A stretch of DNA of 64,000 nucleotides from Pelotalea chapellei (GTDB lineage: Bacteria > Desulfobacterota > Desulfuromonadia > Geobacterales > Pseudopelobacteraceae), in the NCBI RefSeq assembly GCF_018531195.1, contig NZ_JAHDYS010000002.1, positions 124,001 through 188,000 of the forward strand, in the 5' to 3' direction. Below the pieces are notes generated by a model. That model was not told the DNA's origin. It ran no database searches and worked only from the letters and a program-made list of their open reading frames with translations. Below are positions 54,328-62,863 of this stretch, in pieces (position 1 is the stretch's first letter; each line of letters begins with the position of its first letter). The position numbers and the translations under genes are program-made.

Positions 54328-54736
54328 TCAATAGACACCGTATTCGATACGGCCAAGCAAACTCATGATCATTTCGGCGCCGGCGTTCGTGTCGAGGTAG
54401 TCCAAGGGTCGCGCTCCGCCTAAGGCATATATGGAGCTCTTGAGCCAAGCAACGGAATTCGCTTCCGAACCGAAAACATCCACGCACTTTGAATATACCA
54501 GGGCGACGGTGAGTAACCGGTCGGACATGTTGATGTCGAGCTTTTTACCTTTATAGCGCTGTAGGGTATTGAGGGAAACGCGGAGGAATCTGCTTAACTC
54601 GCCAGGAGAGATGCCCAGCTTATTGGACGCGAAGAATTCCTCTGCTTGGCAGTCCGTGCCGCACGAGATCGATCAAATCTAAATTCGTTTGTGGTTCTTC
54701 AATTCCAAGCACTTCAGCAACCACATGGTAACTCAT
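54328..54736 (-). pseudogene. DUF2384 (Xre/MbcA/ParS-type) antitoxin gene, frameshifted
   Basis: ATG 54736 with GAGGAATC upstream opens a frame (MSYHVVAEVLGIEE...) that stops at TAA after 38 codons. The rest of the protein continues in the next frame from about 54650: FASNKLGISPGELSRFLRVS, then the hallmark VFGSEANSVAWLKSSIYALG and GRIEYGVY end. A one-base change near 54645-54652 explains both. The two halves make a complete antitoxin of about 136 aa. These normally neutralise RES toxins, and none is present. Confidence 0.8.
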
Positions 54737-54883
54737 AAATGATTCCTCAAACCTCAACCATTGAAATCGCGTATATAAGCAGTCAACGTTATCACGTGTT
54801 ACCGAGCCTCAATAAGGGACGGGAGGTGGCAGTTAGGCCGCCTTTGTTGGCTTTATAGTCCCCTCTATACACTCATAATCCGC

Positions 54884-56770
54884 TCACAATTCTCTTAAAT
54901 ATGTGCTTGGTAGCTCTTTTCTATAATAGAAGATTTGTCTGCAGCCGTCTCTTTTACCATCAATTGCCGGTAGTATTCCCATTTTCACAAGCCGGCGGAA
55001 GAGTGCTGCTGGGCTAGTTCTCTGAATCGAAGCCATCTTCGAGAGAGGGATGTAAAGCTGCTCAAAAGCTACAATGTCAGAAAAGGACACGACACGACCT
55101 TTTTGCATACGTGTAAGATCTTCGTGAGTCGGCAAATATCCCTGATTGATGAGATAGTAGGCCACCTCTTGTTTTATCTTCATCAGTCGAGCCATTTCAG
55201 GAATTGAATATGATTTTCTGCTGGTATTTTTTTTAATAAAATTTTTACGAAATTCTGCTATTTCATCAGGCCAAAAAAACAAAGACGATAATCGGAACTG
55301 CCCACCTGTTTTATTAATGTTCATTCCTGCCACATGAATCTGTCCCGCCTTTATTAAGTGTAGAAACTCCGGCAAAAGATTGACTGTGGTCAGGTGCGCC
55401 TGACAGATTTGAGTAAATGAAACAGCATCTGCCGGTGGATTGGTTTTCGGCACCATCACTATTATTTTGCGAAGGAGAACCTTTAACCTCCTGCTATCAC
55501 ACCACCACGAGGCAAATCCACCGGATCCAGCTTTGGTTATTGGTTTTATAATATTGTGTGTCACTAGGACATCAAAGGCCTTGTGCGAGATCCCCATCAT
55601 TTGACATGTCTGCTTTTTGTTGAGCAAATATTTTTTTAAGCGGCTGAATCTACCGACTTCGCACCGTTTCAAGATGGTGTAGCATCGGCCGCTAGCTCTT
55701 GGTTTCTTTTCACCAACCATTAGTCCGGAATCAATCAGCTTGTTCAGCCGAGTTCTACTTACATTGAATTTTTTAGACATATTGCCTATGAGAGTGTAAT
55801 TACATCTCAATGCAGACGTTATCCGAGTATATTTTCCATCTATAACTCCTTTCCACTTGGTACGGACATAATCCTCAAATGCCTCTTTAATAAACTCAAA
55901 CTCCTCATCATCATATAAACCCCGATAGAAGTGGCCAAAAGATTGTTGTAGCCCCTCACCTTTGAAGGCGCCACTTTCATCTCGCAGGCTTTCAAGGTAT
56001 CGATAAAGTCCAGAAGGCCAATCTGCCAACAGAGAATGGATCACCTGAAAGGCGTTGACTACGTCAGATATGCTTTTGAGCCTTGAACTTGTATTAAATT
56101 GGTTCTTGCTGCCGATCCTGTACAGAAATCGGTACAGGTCACACAACTTATTAAGTGCCATTCTGCTCAGCAGCTCGTCATCGATGTCTGGCAGAGGGGA
56201 GTCAGGGATATCATCTCTGCCCATGGCGGCCCACATCTTCGTATTATAATAAAGCAGAGTTGGGTCCACAGGCACTGTCTGCATCTGAGTGAAATCGGAC
56301 CCGCATTTGCACCACTTTATTCGCGTCATGTTCCAGCTCAGGTAAGAGGAGCACTTAGGACATTTATCAATCAACAGAATACGGTGATATGGGCAGACAG
56401 AAACAAAAACCACCTCCCACATACAATCAAGGATTTCCTTCTCCTTTAGGCACTCGGGACACACTCTCATCCTATTTGAATAATGCACCTCGCTAATGTG
56501 CTCTCCTACCAGCAAAGAATTGTTCAAAAATTTTGTTTCTTCAGTACTCAACCCAATTAACCTGATCAGGCTTTCGGCGATCTGCTCCTTTTTTTTGTTT
56601 TGGGGGGACCTCAATATGGGTTCCAGCTGAAAAAGGTACGTAGGGGAGGGGTAACCAGTCGCAGCCGCCAGGCGTATGATATACCCCCTACAACTTTCAT
56701 TATCGTCGGGTACCACCTTTGGTATTGGCAGAATCGGCCCGGTTTTTTGGATGACATGCGAAATAGCCAT
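54884..56770 (-). CDS. tniQ: TniQ/TnsD-family target-selection protein
   Basis: 628 aa. The N-terminal TniQ domain has RGYIIRLAAATGYPSPTYLFQ and two zinc clusters: MRVCPECLKE with CPYH, then KCPKC with WCKC. The long C-terminal part (residues 230-628) contains several helix-turn-helix-like segments (GNMSKKFNVSRTRLNKLIDS, MMGISHKAFDVLV, SIPEMARLMKIKQEVAYYL). These suggest direct binding of a target site as in TnsD. The start at ATG 56770 has AAGGAAAAG upstream. It is the last gene of the tnsA-B-C-tniQ operon. Confidence 0.87.
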   Translation of the reverse strand: MAISHVIQKTGPILPIPKVVPDDNESCRGYIIRLAAATGYPSPTYLFQLEPILRSPQNKKKEQIAESLIRLIGLSTEETKFLNNSLLVGEHISEVHYSNRMRVCPECLKEKEILDCMWEVVFVSVCPYHRILLIDKCPKCSSYLSWNMTRIKWCKCGSDFTQMQTVPVDPTLLYYNTKMWAAMGRDDIPDSPLPDIDDELLSRMALNKLCDLYRFLYRIGSKNQFNTSSRLKSISDVVNAFQVIHSLLADWPSGLYRYLESLRDESGAFKGEGLQQSFGHFYRGLYDDEEFEFIKEAFEDYVRTKWKGVIDGKYTRITSALRCNYTLIGNMSKKFNVSRTRLNKLIDSGLMVGEKKPRASGRCYTILKRCEVGRFSRLKKYLLNKKQTCQMMGISHKAFDVLVTHNIIKPITKAGSGGFASWWCDSRRLKVLLRKIIVMVPKTNPPADAVSFTQICQAHLTTVNLLPEFLHLIKAGQIHVAGMNINKTGGQFRLSSLFFWPDEIAEFRKNFIKKNTSRKSYSIPEMARLMKIKQEVAYYLINQGYLPTHEDLTRMQKGRVVSFSDIVAFEQLYIPLSKMASIQRTSPAALFRRLVKMGILPAIDGKRDGCRQIFYYRKELPSTYLREL

Positions 56771-56783
56771 CTCTTTTCCTTCT

Positions 56784-57719
56784 TTATCGAGGTCTATGCT
56801 GCTTTCGCGACTTCCTCTCACCAGCTTTTTGAGATCCCTCCACAACAGAAAGCGCTGCCTCAATGCGGCTACTATTTTGATCTGTAAAAGGGTTTATCTT
56901 AACCAGTCGGTTATTACAAACCGCCGTCAGGTACCCCGTTGCTAAATGATCCATGGTTATTGGGACGGAGTCTACAGTCGCAAGGCGGGCAGCTTCTCGA
57001 ACAATGGACATTATATAACCAACCAAACCACCGGTCGCACAGTAGAACCTAAATGCGACCTCATGCTCGTGGATTTCCAAACCGGCTGCAAAAGTGTACC
57101 TTTGCTGAAGAGCTTTAAGAAAACCCTTCAGCATGTTTTGTGTCTCGGTCCTCTTCCAGTAGAACGGCTCCATCACATAGGCTTCGGTAAACCTCCGCTG
57201 TAACTGTTCATTAATAATAAATATTTCCCGACATCTTTCTAAGCCCACAATGACTGTTGGTATCTTAGCTTCATTAATCAGTCCCTTGAGCCAGTCAGAT
57301 GCTGCATAGCTTAACTTCGCAGACTCCTTGTCAACGAGATTGTGGAACTCATCGAAAATTAATAACCTCGTGCCGAGTTTTTCAAGTAGATCAACAATTC
57401 TAACAGTCATTTGAACTACCGTACCACGATCATACATAGGGTCACCTATTGCGTTCAGCACCTTGGATGCGAATCCTCTTGCGGATGGATAAGAAGGAGT
57501 TTCAATATAGATAACCAGCTTTTCTGTTGGGCTGCCACCTACCAGTGAGGCTATATAGTCCTTGACCATGGTACTTTTACCAGAGCCTGAAGGGCCCAGT
57601 ATTGGTGTGCATCGTGGATCTGGTGTACGGCCAAAACTGTCGTAACATAACTGCAACTCTTTTTGGGCTTCCTGAAAAAACTGATGATCAACAATAAAAG
57701 GATCCAACCGTTCATTCAT
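56784..57719 (-). CDS. tnsC: TnsC/TniB-type transposition ATPase
   Basis: 311 aa AAA+ regulator. Walker A GPSGSGKST is at residues 42-50 and Walker B is LLIFDEFHNLV. QRRFTEAYVMEPFYW holds the sensor/arginine region. It loads on target DNA and links the target selector to the transposase. ATG 57719 has GAGGTG upstream and is preferred to ATG 57731. The basic tail (GERKSRKQHRPR) may contact partners. tniQ starts 13 bases after its stop. Confidence 0.9.
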   Translation of the reverse strand: MNERLDPFIVDHQFFQEAQKELQLCYDSFGRTPDPRCTPILGPSGSGKSTMVKDYIASLVGGSPTEKLVIYIETPSYPSARGFASKVLNAIGDPMYDRGTVVQMTVRIVDLLEKLGTRLLIFDEFHNLVDKESAKLSYAASDWLKGLINEAKIPTVIVGLERCREIFIINEQLQRRFTEAYVMEPFYWKRTETQNMLKGFLKALQQRYTFAAGLEIHEHEVAFRFYCATGGLVGYIMSIVREAARLATVDSVPITMDHLATGYLTAVCNNRLVKINPFTDQNSSRIEAALSVVEGSQKAGERKSRKQHRPR

Positions 57720-57752
57720 ACTGCACCTCATTTTTCAGCTGAACTAAAAATG

Positions 57753-57929
57753 CTAAAAAGTATGATTAGATGTCATGTCAGCCATTATGATCCGATAGTT
57801 TTGCTCGGACCCGGCAACCACAGTTGAATGTGTTTCATCGAGAATCTGGACGACCGGAACTTTTGTAACAGAATAACAACCGGTGCAAGACTTTCTCATA
57901 GCCTCAACGGCAACGCCCATTTTGTTCAT
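57753..57929 (-). CDS. 58-aa small ORF between tnsB and tnsC
   Basis: The minus-strand frame runs from ATG 57929 to TAG 57753. It begins 21 bases after the tnsB stop and ends 33 bases before tnsC. The peptide (MNKMGVAVEAMRKSCTGCYS..., then VVQILDETHSTVVAG) has a Cys-x-x-Cys pair and looks like a short beta-rich domain. The ribosome site is weak (GGTG). It fills almost the whole gap, which argues for a real gene, but there is no family support. Confidence 0.4.
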   Translation of the reverse strand: MNKMGVAVEAMRKSCTGCYSVTKVPVVQILDETHSTVVAGSEQNYRIIMADMTSNHTF

Positions 57930-57950
57930 ATTGCACCGCGTATTCGTTTC

Positions 57951-59900
57951 TCAGGCTTCCGCGTTTCTTACCTTATAATTAGGAATTTCAACCATTTCAT
58001 AGTCCTCTGGCCCACCTACTTCTATGGAACCTATGAATGGCAGGGCATCGGGAACAGGCGTCGCAAGAGACTTATTTCCGAAACTTTCCCTCCCCCTGGC
58101 TGCGGTTTTTCGAGTTGCCAACTTTTTGCTGCTGAGTGACTCTTCAAAAATTGCTCGTATACGTGCTTTTGCGGCATTCAACTTTGCCTGTGACTCCGGC
58201 CCCTCATCAGAAAGTGCTTCTTTGCGGATAGCTTTATGCAGCCAAAGACTGAGTCCTGAGGCATACGAAAGCCATGTGCAGGGAACTTTCAGGTATTCTC
58301 CTGCGTGCTCATCTAGCACGTGCACATATCCAAGATCACTGCGGTCCCATTTGACCTGGACTTCAATTTGCCCGTATTTCCTACGTAGGACCTGCAACAT
58401 AGGGGAGCTATAGGTTAAATTATTAAGAGAAATGCCGTAATGGAAAAGTGTCCTCTGCTCAATAGAGCCGAGATTTACATCAAGCATTTCAGTAGACATT
58501 GGAAGTTTTTGGAGAGATGCATCTATTCTCATTCGCCATAGGGCCGCCGGTGTTCTCAATGTTGAGCGGTGTACCGTCTGATGATAAACGTCGCATAACC
58601 AAATATGAATTAGCTCATCAAGCCGTTCTTGTGTCACAGCTGCATGCTTCAATGAGCTGTAGTCACCTTTTTCTAGTATGTCTGAAAATGTCGTGCCTGG
58701 CATTTTGTGGATTAATCCCTCATTCATTGTCCTGAGGAATCGCTCGACAGATCCTTTCCACCATGGCTGGCGAACCGGACAATACCTAACCTCGATCAAT
58801 AGATTCAGCATAGCAGCCTCAAAATCTCTACTATGGAACTCCTTTGCATTATCTACCACTATCAGGTTAATCAACCCCCAACAGGGCCAATCATTCACAA
58901 TGTCAGGGTACTTTTTTTTTACATAATCTTTTGGTTTTATTGCGTGAGACAAACACTTCTGCACTGATACATAACTAGCGGGATCGTATCCGATATGAAA
59001 ACCAAGTATATCGCGTGTACAACGGTCGATAATAACGGTTATGACCGGTCGTCCCAGTGGTAGAAAGGTTTCTGCATCAACAACAATTAGGTCGAGTGTT
59101 GTATGATCTATTTCCCCTCTCTCAAGTGGTTCCATAATGATCTCACCAGATAGATTTGCTTCTCTGAAACGAATATCTGCTGCTCTTTTCCCATATCTGG
59201 CTCTCGCAATCTCATATGCATCAACGGCTGCAATTAAATTTCTGACAAATTTCTTTTGGGGAACAGGAAGTTTCAAATGGACAGGCAGAGTTTCATTTTT
59301 TAAAGCGATCATGTGCTGAATGGCTGATAAAGTCTCATTTATCGAGTAACGTTTATTTTCATTTAAGTAGAGCCTTCTTATTTCAGTTAAAGCAATCTCT
59401 GCAACTTCTTCCGGATAACGTGCTTTTTTGTTTCCACGACTGCTGAAGCTTGGGATGAGGCTGCAGGGGTCTTGATGTGAAGTCCGAAGTGAGGTGGACC
59501 ATCGTGCAACTGTTGAAAGGCTTGGAGGTGCAGAATCTTTCTGTTTTTCAGCTTCTTTTTTTAGCGCATTTGTCGCAGCTGTTCCTGAACTATCTTTTAA
59601 CGCCTTAATGTATCCAAGCCTTCTCCTTGCTTCCTGCTGGAGTTTAATGTCATAGTCCCCGAAATTCTTCTTGATCTTCTCTTCGAGAGCCTCAGCATCA
59701 ATTCCCTCTTGATAAAAATTGACAAATTGCAAATTCCCTTCCCGATAAAGACCCAAAAGTTCTTCCACCGTCATGATCTTTAACTCACCATCTAACTCCT
59801 TTTCCAACTGCCATCGTTCTCCTTCAAGTTTGCGGCGAAGTTGATGAATGGCCTTATAAATACGGATTCTTACGCCTGGGATAAAAGAATATTGGCTCAT
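57951..59900 (-). CDS. tnsB: TnsB/TniA-type DDE transposase
   Basis: 649 aa of the Mu/Tn7 integrase superfamily. An N-terminal helical DNA-binding part precedes the catalytic core. That core has EIDHTTLDLIVVDAETFLP for the first Asp, LINLIVVDNAKEFHSRDFEA for the second and QPWWKGSVERFLRTMNEGL for the Glu. A beta-barrel domain (YSSPMLQVLRRKYGQIEVQV) and a C-terminal tail for TnsC contact follow. It joins the 3' ends of the element to target DNA. Its start overlaps the tnsA stop by four bases. Confidence 0.92.
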   Translation of the reverse strand: MSQYSFIPGVRIRIYKAIHQLRRKLEGERWQLEKELDGELKIMTVEELLGLYREGNLQFVNFYQEGIDAEALEEKIKKNFGDYDIKLQQEARRRLGYIKALKDSSGTAATNALKKEAEKQKDSAPPSLSTVARWSTSLRTSHQDPCSLIPSFSSRGNKKARYPEEVAEIALTEIRRLYLNENKRYSINETLSAIQHMIALKNETLPVHLKLPVPQKKFVRNLIAAVDAYEIARARYGKRAADIRFREANLSGEIIMEPLERGEIDHTTLDLIVVDAETFLPLGRPVITVIIDRCTRDILGFHIGYDPASYVSVQKCLSHAIKPKDYVKKKYPDIVNDWPCWGLINLIVVDNAKEFHSRDFEAAMLNLLIEVRYCPVRQPWWKGSVERFLRTMNEGLIHKMPGTTFSDILEKGDYSSLKHAAVTQERLDELIHIWLCDVYHQTVHRSTLRTPAALWRMRIDASLQKLPMSTEMLDVNLGSIEQRTLFHYGISLNNLTYSSPMLQVLRRKYGQIEVQVKWDRSDLGYVHVLDEHAGEYLKVPCTWLSYASGLSLWLHKAIRKEALSDEGPESQAKLNAAKARIRAIFEESLSSKKLATRKTAARGRESFGNKSLATPVPDALPFIGSIEVGGPEDYEMVEIPNYKVRNAEA

Positions 59901-60613
59901 GAAGGTAATCTCGGTAGTATCTCTTGCTGAAACTCTGATAGCTCTCTCGGACGCCTTACTGCCTCAAAGATCGATTCCAGGCTAATTGCAGCTGATAAGT
60001 CCGTTGAAATAAACCCTTGAGACAGGAGAGCTCGTAATAACTCCTCCGTTAAGCCCGACACCCTTTGCATCAGTTGGAGGCCAGAAAGGCGGCATTTTCT
60101 TAAAGCATCTATGGCTTTTTCTCGCATTACACCATCGACAGCTATTCTACGATAGCGAAGCAGCTTTTGTGAGTTATGGAGCCGGAGGTCACTTTTCATG
60201 ACAGCATCTGTAACAACGGCAAAACCGAACCCATGTTGCATTAAGACTTTTTCTTCAATCTTAAACCTGCTCTCGTTTTCAGGTGTTATTGCTTTTGAAG
60301 CTGGTTTCACCTCCTCTACGATGACAGAACCATCAGCTCTAAAAACTAAAAAATCCGGATAAAGTACCCGGATGTGGCCCTCATCATCTACATATTCAAT
60401 CGCAAAAGGTTGTTCCCAGAAAATAATCACATCAGGATCCATTTCTAAAATGGTGGCACGAGCTCTTTCTAGTCCGTGGTCTATATGCATGTTGCGAATG
60501 AATTTAATGGTGGGGAATTTATATACATGCCCGTGATTAGATACCGAAATTACTTTCCGCGCTCGCAGCTGTCCAAGTGCGGGAAAGATTATTCGAGAAG
60601 GAGGTGTTTTCAT
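59897..60613 (-). CDS. tnsA: TnsA-type endonuclease
   Basis: 238 aa. The restriction-like nuclease core is visible: an acidic ATILEMDPDVIIFWEQPF segment, then LYPDFLVFRADGSVIVEEVKP, giving the Asp and the ExK lysine. A C-terminal helical domain follows. TnsA cuts the 5' strands so the element moves by cut-and-paste. Its presence makes this a Tn7-like element rather than a Tn5053/Tn402-type one. It is the first gene of the operon and faces the AT-rich gap on the right. Confidence 0.87.
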   Translation of the reverse strand: MKTPPSRIIFPALGQLRARKVISVSNHGHVYKFPTIKFIRNMHIDHGLERARATILEMDPDVIIFWEQPFAIEYVDDEGHIRVLYPDFLVFRADGSVIVEEVKPASKAITPENESRFKIEEKVLMQHGFGFAVVTDAVMKSDLRLHNSQKLLRYRRIAVDGVMREKAIDALRKCRLSGLQLMQRVSGLTEELLRALLSQGFISTDLSAAISLESIFEAVRRPRELSEFQQEILPRLPS

Positions 60614-61021
60614 AATGCCCCCGTTGCAGGTTCTGCTGTAAGTTAGTTTTTGATATCTCTCTATATGGATATTTATAATAAAATTATGTGGTACAAGAGT
60701 ACCTATCTTAGATATTTACTAAAATTTTATATAGTATAAAAATTAATATCACATGAACAAAATTATTCAAGTGATGATAAAAAAATTTTGCTTTATTTAT
60801 TATGGTTATATTATTTTTTATTAGTTGATTATTTTAGTTTAAAGTTGATTATATTCACTAATAGTGAAGCTATTAGTTTTATAAAAAAATTATCTTGTTA
60901 TTGTTAATAGTATATTTATTCTTACTACCTTTGGCCTATTATTTAACACCTCGACAATTACTTAAAAATTTTGATGCATAGAGGCTTAAAGAAGAGAGGA
61001 GTAATTTGGATGTGGCTTCAA
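60614..61021. other. AT-rich gap with possible transposon right end
   Basis: No gene is seen. The region is strikingly AT-rich. AGTTGATTAT occurs twice, at 60823 and 60843, a 20-base period that could be transposase-binding sites. ACACCTCGACA ends at 60956. Read inward it gives TGTCGAGGTG, a Tn7-like TGT...ACA terminus. The tnsA promoter should also lie here. A matching left end was not found. Confidence 0.45.
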
Positions 61022-61081
61022 ATGGCTGGCTCAATTAAGAGGAAAAATCCGAAGGGGTGAAACTTCTGGCAAGCAGATATC
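61022..61081 (+). pseudogene. Possible tyrosine-integrase N-terminal remnant
   Basis: ATG 61022 opens MAGSIKRKNPKG, then a TGA, then NFWQADI in the same frame. This resembles the Arm-binding start of tyrosine recombinases (GSIRKR...W..DI). Nothing more of the gene follows. The stretch is very short, so this may be chance. Confidence 0.25.
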
Positions 61082-61127
61082 ATAAATTATCTTGCTGGAT
61101 TAGTACTTTTCTTATACAGCTTTCATC

Positions 61128-62624
61128 GTGAATAAAATCCTCATCTCATGGATAGGCAGAACCGATCTACGGGCGGTGGAAGAAAGCGCCACGATCGGCT
61201 TGGGTCCAATTGCTCAGGCCATTGGAAGCATTTCTTTTGATCAAGCTGTCCTTATCTTCGACTACCCTAAAATTGAAATCGATAAATACCTCCGTTGGCT
61301 CAGCGGAATAAAAAAAATACCCACCACCCTTCATCAGGCAACACTTACCAGCCCGACCAACTTCGGCGAAATATACGAAACTGCCGTTAAGACCATCATG
61401 GAATGTCTTGATGCGTGCAATTACAATGCGGAACTGACATTTCATCTCAGCCCCGGCACCCCAGCTATGGCTGCAGTCTGGATTCTGCTGGCAAAAACTC
61501 AATTTTCAGCACAATTGATAGAATCATCCAAAGAGCATGGTGTGAAGATCGCCAATGTCCCTTTTGATATATCAGCTGAGTTCATTCCATCCCTGCTAAC
61601 CCGCAGTGATGAACGATTAGAGCAACTGACTGCCGGTCTCCCGCCTAATGCTCCTGAGTTTGACAACATCATTCATCGCAGTCCAAACATGCAGCGCCTT
61701 ATTGCCAAAGCCCGCCTTGCTGCGCCGCGATCTGTTCCTGTGCTAATCGAAGGCGAGTCAGGAACCGGCAAGGAGCTTCTTGCCCGCGCCATCCACAAGA
61801 CCAGCCCCAGACACTCCAAACGTTTTGTGGCGGTCAACTGCGGTGCAATACCCCAGGAGCTTGTTGAATCAGAATTTTTTGGACATAAAAAGGGTGCGTT
61901 CACCGGTGCAGTGAGCGATCGTAGGGGGTATTTCGAAACGGCCAATGGTGGCACTTTATTTCTGGATGAGATTGGTGAATTGCCGTTGGCAGCTCAGGTG
62001 AAGATTTTACGGGTGCTTCAGGAAAAAGAAGTTACGCGGGTTGGTGATACTAAACCTACAAGTATTGATATTCGCATTGTCGCCGCCACCAACAGATCAC
62101 TGTTGACAGAAATAGCTGAACAGCGGTTCCGTGCTGACCTTTTTTACCGTTTGGCAGTCGCAGTACTGCATATCCCACCACTGAGGGAACGACAAGGTGA
62201 CATCAGTCTTTTGATTGATTACTTCCTTGAAAATGACGACAGCGAACCCAATAAAAAGGTTCATAAAAAAATTTCTTCTACCGCAAGAAATCTTCTGCTT
62301 TCCCATCCATGGCCAGGAAATGTCCGAGAGCTTTTGAATACTCTCAGACGTGCATCGGTGTGGACAGCAGGTGACACAATTCAGGCTGATGATGTACGCG
62401 AAGCCTTGTTTTCTGTGGATTCTGTGCCGAAGGAGTATGTCCTTAACCGCTCCATCAGTGAAGGGTTCAATATTCAGGAAGTGATTAGCGAGGTCGCTCG
62501 GCATTACCTTGCGAGGGCAATGGAAGAGACAGGTGAAAATAAGTCTAAAGCCGCAAAGAAGCTGGGCTTGTCGAACTATCAAACCCTAACTAATTGGCTT
62601 GTAAAATATGGTCTGGAACAATAG
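61128..62624 (+). CDS. Sigma-54 activator with CARF-like sensor domain (RtcR-type)
   Basis: 498 aa. Residues 1-165 look like a CARF/RtcR sensor: ILISWIGRTDLRAVEES at the start, then AELTFHLSPGTPAMAAVWIL (SPGTPAM, residues 108-114), typical of nucleotide-binding CARF loops. An AAA+ domain follows (185-420): Walker A GESGTGKE at 209-216, GAFTGA at 256-261 for sigma-54 contact, and GGTLFLDEIGEL. The end is a Fis-type HTH (NKSKAAKKLGLSNYQTLTNW). The start is GTG 61128 with a weak ribosome site. A consensus sigma-54 promoter begins one base after its stop. Related RtcR proteins sense RNA-derived ligands. Confidence 0.85.
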   Translation: MNKILISWIGRTDLRAVEESATIGLGPIAQAIGSISFDQAVLIFDYPKIEIDKYLRWLSGIKKIPTTLHQATLTSPTNFGEIYETAVKTIMECLDACNYNAELTFHLSPGTPAMAAVWILLAKTQFSAQLIESSKEHGVKIANVPFDISAEFIPSLLTRSDERLEQLTAGLPPNAPEFDNIIHRSPNMQRLIAKARLAAPRSVPVLIEGESGTGKELLARAIHKTSPRHSKRFVAVNCGAIPQELVESEFFGHKKGAFTGAVSDRRGYFETANGGTLFLDEIGELPLAAQVKILRVLQEKEVTRVGDTKPTSIDIRIVAATNRSLLTEIAEQRFRADLFYRLAVAVLHIPPLRERQGDISLLIDYFLENDDSEPNKKVHKKISSTARNLLLSHPWPGNVRELLNTLRRASVWTAGDTIQADDVREALFSVDSVPKEYVLNRSISEGFNIQEVISEVARHYLARAMEETGENKSKAAKKLGLSNYQTLTNWLVKYGLEQ

Positions 62625-62640
62625 TGGCACGGTGGTTGCT
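62625..62640 (+). promoter_or_regulatory. Sigma-54 (RpoN) promoter, -24/-12
   Basis: TGGCACGGTGGTTGCT matches the RpoN consensus TGGCACG-N4-TTGCW at every position. Transcription should begin near 62651, upstream of the HAD gene. Its activator is very likely the gene that ends at 62624. Confidence 0.9.
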
Positions 62641-62651
62641 CTATAGAAGGC

Positions 62652-62858
62652 ATGCTCGCTGAATACATGGAAACTACACCAGAAACTCTACTTTTGAACT
62701 GTCTAACTGACAGGGAAGCTTATGGAAATAGTAAACTCTTTACTGAAATTTCGATTCCTTCACTCTCTGCAATATTAGATTCAGAATTGGCATATATTGC
62801 CGCTTTATGGGCCCAATGTTTGAGGCCGCTAAATCCATCCAACAAACACAAAGGGTAA
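62652..62858 (+). CDS. 68-aa small ORF in the sigma-54 transcript
   Basis: The frame starts at ATG 62652, almost at the predicted transcription start, so translation from there would be leaderless. An internal ATG at 62667 is another option. It ends 5 bases before the HAD gene start. The peptide (MLAEYMETTPETLLLNCLTD...) is not recognised. It may be a real small protein or an untranslated leader. Confidence 0.3.
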   Translation: MLAEYMETTPETLLLNCLTDREAYGNSKLFTEISIPSLSAILDSELAYIAALWAQCLRPLNPSNKHKG

Positions 62859-62863
62859 CCGTA

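Noticed and set aside
54884-60613. CRISPR-associated transposon
   Set aside because: TnsABC and TniQ are present, but no cas genes or repeat-spacer array occur in the window.
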